Positions 60,680 to 64,000 of a stretch of DNA of 64,000 nt are shown one piece after another. Under the pieces are notes generated by a model, which made no database searches, was not told where the DNA came from, and saw only the letters and a list, made by a program, of their open reading frames with translations. Position numbers and translations under genes: made by a program. This DNA comes from Streptomyces lavendofoliae (GTDB lineage Bacteria; Actinomycetota; Actinomycetes; Streptomycetales; Streptomycetaceae), in contig NZ_BMTP01000014.1 of NCBI RefSeq assembly GCF_014649735.1, positions 124,001 to 188,000 of the forward strand, in the 5' to 3' direction. Every line of letters begins with the position of its first letter. The first letter of the stretch is position 1.

Positions 60680-61171
60680 TCAGGACCGCTCGACGCCCGC
60701 GCGCCAGATGACCGTCACCGGTTTCCCGAGGCCGCGGGCGTAGCGGACGATGTCGCCGGTGCCGCCCGGACCGCGGGCGGGCCGGCCGTCCCAGACGGCG
60801 AGCAGCCGGTCGCAGTGGTCGGCGATGTAGGTACCGGCCGCGTAGTACGCCTCGTCGGTGGAGCGGGGGTAGTCCATCCGCACCTCGCGGGTGGCCCGCT
60901 TGCGCAGCCACAGGTAGCGGGCCAGCTCCTCGGGGTCGTCGAAGTCGTCCTCGTACTCCCCGCTGGGGATGACCGCGGTCAGCTCGGCGCCGCAGGCGAG
61001 GGCGATGTCCGCGAAGAGCTGGTCCGCCCCGGCGGCCAGGCTGGACAGTGCCTCCAGCCCGCCCTCGTGCCCGCGGGCCGCGGCGTGGAGGGCGGTGCGG
61101 AGGGCGGCGCGCACATGGGCGTGGAGCTCGCCGGGGATGTCCCTGTGACCGGTCACTCCGATGCGCCTCAT
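60680..61171 (-). CDS. SLOG-superfamily predicted nucleotide sensor
   Basis: The 163-residue protein has a Rossmann-like fold with the SLOG signature: an N-terminal RIGVTGHRDI strand-turn, LEALSSLAAGADQLFADIALACGAELTAVIPSG in the middle (Gly-Ala-Asp at the ligand loop) and a C-terminal DHCDRLLAVWDGRPARGPGGTGDIVRYARGLG segment. SLOG domains are predicted to bind, make or degrade nucleotide signals and often accompany SLATT proteins. The ATG at 61171 has GGGAAGCGGGGGCGG directly upstream. It converges on the SLATT gene. It is likely the sensor or signal-processing part of this locus. Confidence 0.8.
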   Translation of the reverse strand: MRRIGVTGHRDIPGELHAHVRAALRTALHAAARGHEGGLEALSSLAAGADQLFADIALACGAELTAVIPSGEYEDDFDDPEELARYLWLRKRATREVRMDYPRSTDEAYYAAGTYIADHCDRLLAVWDGRPARGPGGTGDIVRYARGLGKPVTVIWRAGVERS

Positions 61172-61247
61172 CCGCCCCCGCTTCCCGAAGTCCCCTGTGG
61201 CCGCGCCGCCACATCCTCTCAAATGTGGGCGCTTCCGGGCAGGGCGT

Positions 61248-61281
61248 CGAGCCCCCGGCCGGGAATCCGGCCGGGGGCTCG
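61248..61281. terminator. terminator after the second streptogrisin gene
   Basis: A perfect 15-bp stem with loop GAAT (61248-61262 with 61267-61281) lies 19 bases after the streptogrisin stop on the minus strand and isolates it from the SLOG gene. Confidence 0.75.
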
Positions 61282-61299
61282 TGGCGCCGGGCGGGTCGG

Positions 61300-62202
61300 T
61301 CAGTAGACGCTGACGCCGTAGGCGCTCAGGGCCTCGGTGACCGGCTGGAAGAAGGTCGTGCCGCCGGAGGAGCAGTTGCCGCTGCCACCGGAGGTGAGAC
61401 CGATGGCGCGGGAGCCGGAGTACAGCGGCCCGCCGCTGTCGCCGGGCTCGGCGCACACGTTCGTGCGGATCATGCCGTAGACGATGTCGCCGCCGCCGTA
61501 GTTGACCGTGGCGTTCAGTCCGGTGACCGAGCCGCTGTGGGTGCCGGTGGTGGAGCCGCGGCGGGTGACGGACATGCCGACGGTGGCGTTGGCGGCGCTG
61601 GTGATGTCGACGTTGCCGACGGTGCCGGACTTGGTGACGGAGCTGTTGGTGTAGCGGACGATGCCGTAGTCGTTGTTCGGGAAGCTGGACCCGGAGGTCG
61701 AGCCGAGCACGGTGGTGCGGCCGGAGTTGGAGTACCAGGTGCCCGCGCCGTCGGTGCAGTGACCGGCGGTCAGGAAGTAGTACGCGCCCGCGCCGTCACG
61801 GACGTTGAAGCCGAGCGAGCAGCGCCAGCTGCTGGCGTAGATGGCGTCACCGCCGGATATCAGCTTGGTGAACTTCCCCGGGGTGCGCTCTATCTTGAGG
61901 GCGCCGGCGTTGGCTCCCGCCCGGCGCTTGATCTCCGCGATCTCGGCCCGGGACACGGTCGAGTCGGCGGTGACGACCAGCTTGTCGGTCGCCGGGTCGA
62001 CGTGCCAGGCGGTACCCGGTACGTCCGCCTCCAGGACGGCCGAGCCGGCGGCGGACAGCTGGGCGGCGCTGAAGGCCGGTGACGTGTCGGCGTTCGCGGC
62101 GGGGACCGCGAGGGTGGCGGCGGCGGCGAGACCGGTGGCGACGGCGAGCAGACGGGATCGTCTGGCGGCGCCGCTGCGGGGGGTGGTGCGCTTGATCCTC
62201 AC
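61300..62202 (-). CDS. streptogrisin B-like serine protease, preproenzyme
   Basis: The 300-residue preproprotein has a signal peptide (about residues 1-38), a short prosegment (about 40-115) and a mature chymotrypsin-fold protease beginning near ISGGDAIYASSWRCSLGFNV, close to streptogrisin B (SGPB). TAGHC, NDYGIV and GDSGGP supply the triad. Disulfide cysteines are in place. It is paralogous to the protease at 49397-50482, and the C-terminal 80 residues are nearly the same. The ATG at 62202 is supported by GGGAGGAA upstream. It is an extracellular protease, single-gene unit with its own terminator. Confidence 0.95.
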   Translation of the reverse strand: MRIKRTTPRSGAARRSRLLAVATGLAAAATLAVPAANADTSPAFSAAQLSAAGSAVLEADVPGTAWHVDPATDKLVVTADSTVSRAEIAEIKRRAGANAGALKIERTPGKFTKLISGGDAIYASSWRCSLGFNVRDGAGAYYFLTAGHCTDGAGTWYSNSGRTTVLGSTSGSSFPNNDYGIVRYTNSSVTKSGTVGNVDITSAANATVGMSVTRRGSTTGTHSGSVTGLNATVNYGGGDIVYGMIRTNVCAEPGDSGGPLYSGSRAIGLTSGGSGNCSSGGTTFFQPVTEALSAYGVSVY

Positions 62203-63253
62203 TTGTCGTTCCTCCCGAGGGGAATCGGGGGCCCACCGTGGGGGACGGGCCCGTGAGGCGCAGTCAGTTTTTCAGGGCTCGGTTCACCTCCGGGGCGCTG
62301 AAGCGTGCTTCGACGGTCGATCGTGCTCGGATCGCTCGTTCCTCGCGACCCTCCGCGCGTTCTTCCTTTCGACGCCCGCGCGCCCCTTCGGCTCACTCGC
62401 CCCAGGCGTGGCCGTGTTCGGTTTTCGGACACGACGTGCTCCTGACAAGCGCTGCTCCGGGAGTATTCGTGCGGCCGGCCGAGCCCCGCAAGGGCATGTT
62501 TCGGCCGTGCGTCCCAGGGCGCGGCGAAACCCGGCGGGGCGGTGCCACCGCGCCGGTGTCCACCGGTGGGACGAGGCGGCCGTCCGCAGGGTTCCCCTCC
62601 CCCGCCGGGACCGCGCGCCGGGGTGGGTGCCGGGCCGCGGGACCGGACGGCCGACGTGCGCGCTCATGGCGTCGCGGTGGTGACGCCCGGGCGGGGCCGG
62701 CGCTGACCGTACGTCCGGGCGGGGGCGGCCGGCCCGGACGGGCGGCGGGCGCGGTGAGGGCTCCCGCCGCTGGTCGCGCCGGTGGGGGCCGGGTCCGGCG
62801 CGTCGTCGCCGGCGACCCGTGCCGGGGGCGGGCCCGGTGTCCGGCGCGCGGCGGACGGGCCGCCCCGGCGGCGGGGCCGCGCCCGGGCGCGGCGGTGTTC
62901 CGGGGTGGGGCGCCGGGTCGCCGCCGGGCGGTGCGCCGGCGGTCCGGCGCCTGCCGTACGGCGTGGTGCCGGGGGTCGTGACGGCGCGCCGCTGCGGCGG
63001 CCGGGGCCGAAGTCGCGTGCCGCCCCCGGTCCTTCCCGGCGCCGGACCGGGAGACCCCGGCGCGGCCGGCTGCCGGGGGACGTCGCCGGTCAGGAGCCTG
63101 TGACCGGTGGAGGAGCGGCCGGCGGCGGAGGCGCGGAGCACCCGGCCGCCCTCGTCGCGTCACCTTCCGGGAACGGCCGGAAGTCGCCCCTTCGGGTGAT
63201 CGGCCGGCCCGGGGCCGGGCGGCGGGCGACCGCGCGGCCCACCTCACGGGCCG
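62203..63253. other. long GC-rich stretch without a convincing gene
   Basis: This 1-kb stretch contains the second 127-bp repeat (62276-62402) followed by about 850 very GC-rich bases. Open frames exist on both strands, but they are Arg/Pro/Gly-rich, overlap each other and lack recognisable domains or ribosome sites. It may be a decayed region. No gene is proposed. Confidence 0.45.
62276..62402 (-). repeat. 127-bp structured repeat, copy B
   Basis: This is the inverted copy of 51642-51768: 15 mismatches in 127 positions and no gaps, counted by eye. The loop GAGGAACGA and the GGGGCGC/GCGCCCC ends are kept. It lies upstream of the streptogrisin B-like gene, so the two copies enclose the fxs/SLATT/SLOG locus and that protease. 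Confidence 0.8.
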
Positions 63254-64000
63254 TCAGCAGCCGTCGCAGGGGCAGCAGCAGTCGCAGCCGCCGGGGTTGC
63301 AGTCGCAGTCGCGGCAGCAGCCCTCGCGCTTCTTGCGGGACCAGGGGCCCTCGTACTCCTTGGCGCAGCACATCTGGCAGGTGCAGAAGAGCCAGGTGAA
63401 GGCCGCGCAGCCGGCCAGGAGCCCGCGGGGCCTGGGCCGGGACGGCTCGCCGCCGGGCCCGCCGGACCCGGGCGGCATCCCGCCGCCGGAGCCCCCGCCG
63501 AACCCGCCGGAGCCCCCGCCGTACCCGCCGGGGTGACCGCCGCCGTACCCGGCGCCGGGGTGGCCGGGGGTCTGCGGGGCTCCCGGCCCGCCGCCGTACG
63601 GGTTCTGGCCGCCGTACGGGTTCGGTGTCACGTACGGGCCCTGGCCGCCGCCCTGCCGGGGGGCGCCGGCGCCGTACCCCTGGTGCGAACAGGCCGCCGT
63701 GCCGAACGCCCGGTCCACCGACCGGCGCAGCTCGTGGGCGAGCAGCACGTGCAGCAGCGTGTCGTCCACGAATTCCGCGTCGCGCAGGGCGAGGCGCACC
63801 CCGTGCAGCGCGTCGTCCGCGAGCCGGCGGGCCTCCGCGAGGGACGTACCGGTCGCGGTGAGCGGGTTCCAGGCACCCGAGGCGGCGTCGGCCTCCCGGT
63901 CCTCCACGGCGTCCAGCAGGTGCGCCAGCCGCCCGAAGAGCCGGCCCGCCTCCGCGAGCGGCGCCACGTTCCGCGGCTTGCCGGCCAGCACGGCGGTGTG
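63254..64000 (-). CDS. DUF5685 protein, 5' end outside the window
   Basis: The visible 248 C-terminal residues match DUF5685 actinobacterial proteins: HTAVLAGKPRN, LFGRLAHLLDAVEDREADAASGAWNPLTATG and the ELRRSVDRAFGTAAC helix. A 70-residue Gly/Pro/Tyr-rich linker follows, then a short hydrophobic helix (LLAGCAAFTWLFCTCQMCC). The protein ends in a remarkable cysteine-rich tail with about 15 cysteines in the last 50 residues (CCRDCDCNPGGCDCCCPC). Reading continues past the window edge, so the start is unseen. Metal binding or lipid-raft-like association by the tail is possible but unproven. Confidence 0.85.
   Translation of the reverse strand, partial: HTAVLAGKPRNVAPLAEAGRLFGRLAHLLDAVEDREADAASGAWNPLTATGTSLAEARRLADDALHGVRLALRDAEFVDDTLLHVLLAHELRRSVDRAFGTAACSHQGYGAGAPRQGGGQGPYVTPNPYGGQNPYGGGPGAPQTPGHPGAGYGGGHPGGYGGGSGGFGGGSGGGMPPGSGGPGGEPSRPRPRGLLAGCAAFTWLFCTCQMCCAKEYEGPWSRKKREGCCRDCDCNPGGCDCCCPCDGC

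Noticed and set aside
51642..62402. Insertion sequence or composite transposon formed by the inverted repeats
   Set aside because: No transposase gene lies within or beside the repeats and no target-site duplication was recognised; only a repeat pair is claimed.
62403..63253. Several long overlapping open frames on both strands
   Set aside because: All are Arg/Pro/Gly-rich, without domains, ribosome sites or plausible start context, as expected by chance in DNA this GC-rich.

Overview
The window is chromosomal DNA of a high-GC actinomycete, almost certainly a Streptomyces. The evidence is GC-rich third codon positions throughout, frequent GTG (and one TTG) starts with AGGAGG-type ribosome sites, twin-arginine and Sec exported hydrolases, two streptogrisin-type proteases, a LAXTG sortase substrate, ALF-repeat proteins, SoxR, and a dnaE2/ImuB-like SOS cassette. 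No rRNA, tRNA, CRISPR array, insertion sequence or phage gene was seen.

Layout. 0-6 kb: a NamZ-type muramidase, a conserved orphan, a BKACE-like enzyme, an ATP-dependent RNA ligase, Hsp20, DUF2267 and SoxR. 6-12.3 kb: two acyl/alcohol metabolism modules, each with its own TetR regulator and a recognisable operator shared by at least two sites (MaoC/TetR/YiaA; acyl-CoA dehydrogenase/TetR/Zn-alcohol dehydrogenase/aldehyde dehydrogenase). 12.3-26.2 kb: DUF3574, an MFS exporter coupled to a CitMHS citrate transporter, a molybdopterin oxidoreductase with a TetR, homogentisate dioxygenase with a GntR/UTRA gene, an orphan resembling part of type ISP restriction-modification enzymes, a TetR/ABC exporter pair and a CaiB-type CoA transferase. 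26.3-35.9 kb: SGNH esterase, DUF5925 AAA ATPase, GntR/GNAT/DUF402, a sortase-anchored AA10 polysaccharide monooxygenase, a secreted lipase, and two abutting oxygenase relics (P450 tail and FAD monooxygenase).

36-43.2 kb holds exported proteins: an FG-GAP protein with a trypsin-like domain that has lost two catalytic residues, then a very large ALF-repeat/HINT polymorphic toxin whose GTGA overlap leads into a probable immunity gene. 43.5-48.1 kb is a LexA-boxed dnaE2 plus inactive Y-family (ImuB-like) operon. 48.2-51.7 kb: a membrane protein, a streptogrisin and an alpha/beta hydrolase.

The most notable region is 51.8-61.2 kb: a complete FxSxx-COOH system (fxsA precursor ending FNSAL, fxsB radical SAM/SPASM maturase, fxsC TIR protein, fxsT ParA-TIR-NB-ARC-TPR protein), transcribed away from a tandem SLATT membrane protein and followed by a SLOG-type sensor gene. 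A RiPP maturation pathway is therefore joined to TIR, STAND ATPase, SLATT and SLOG parts typical of prokaryotic conflict systems. The locus is bracketed by an inverted pair of 127-bp repeats (112 of 127 positions identical by eye), and two paralogous streptogrisins lie close to it. The window ends with a GC-rich stretch without convincing genes and a truncated DUF5685 gene.
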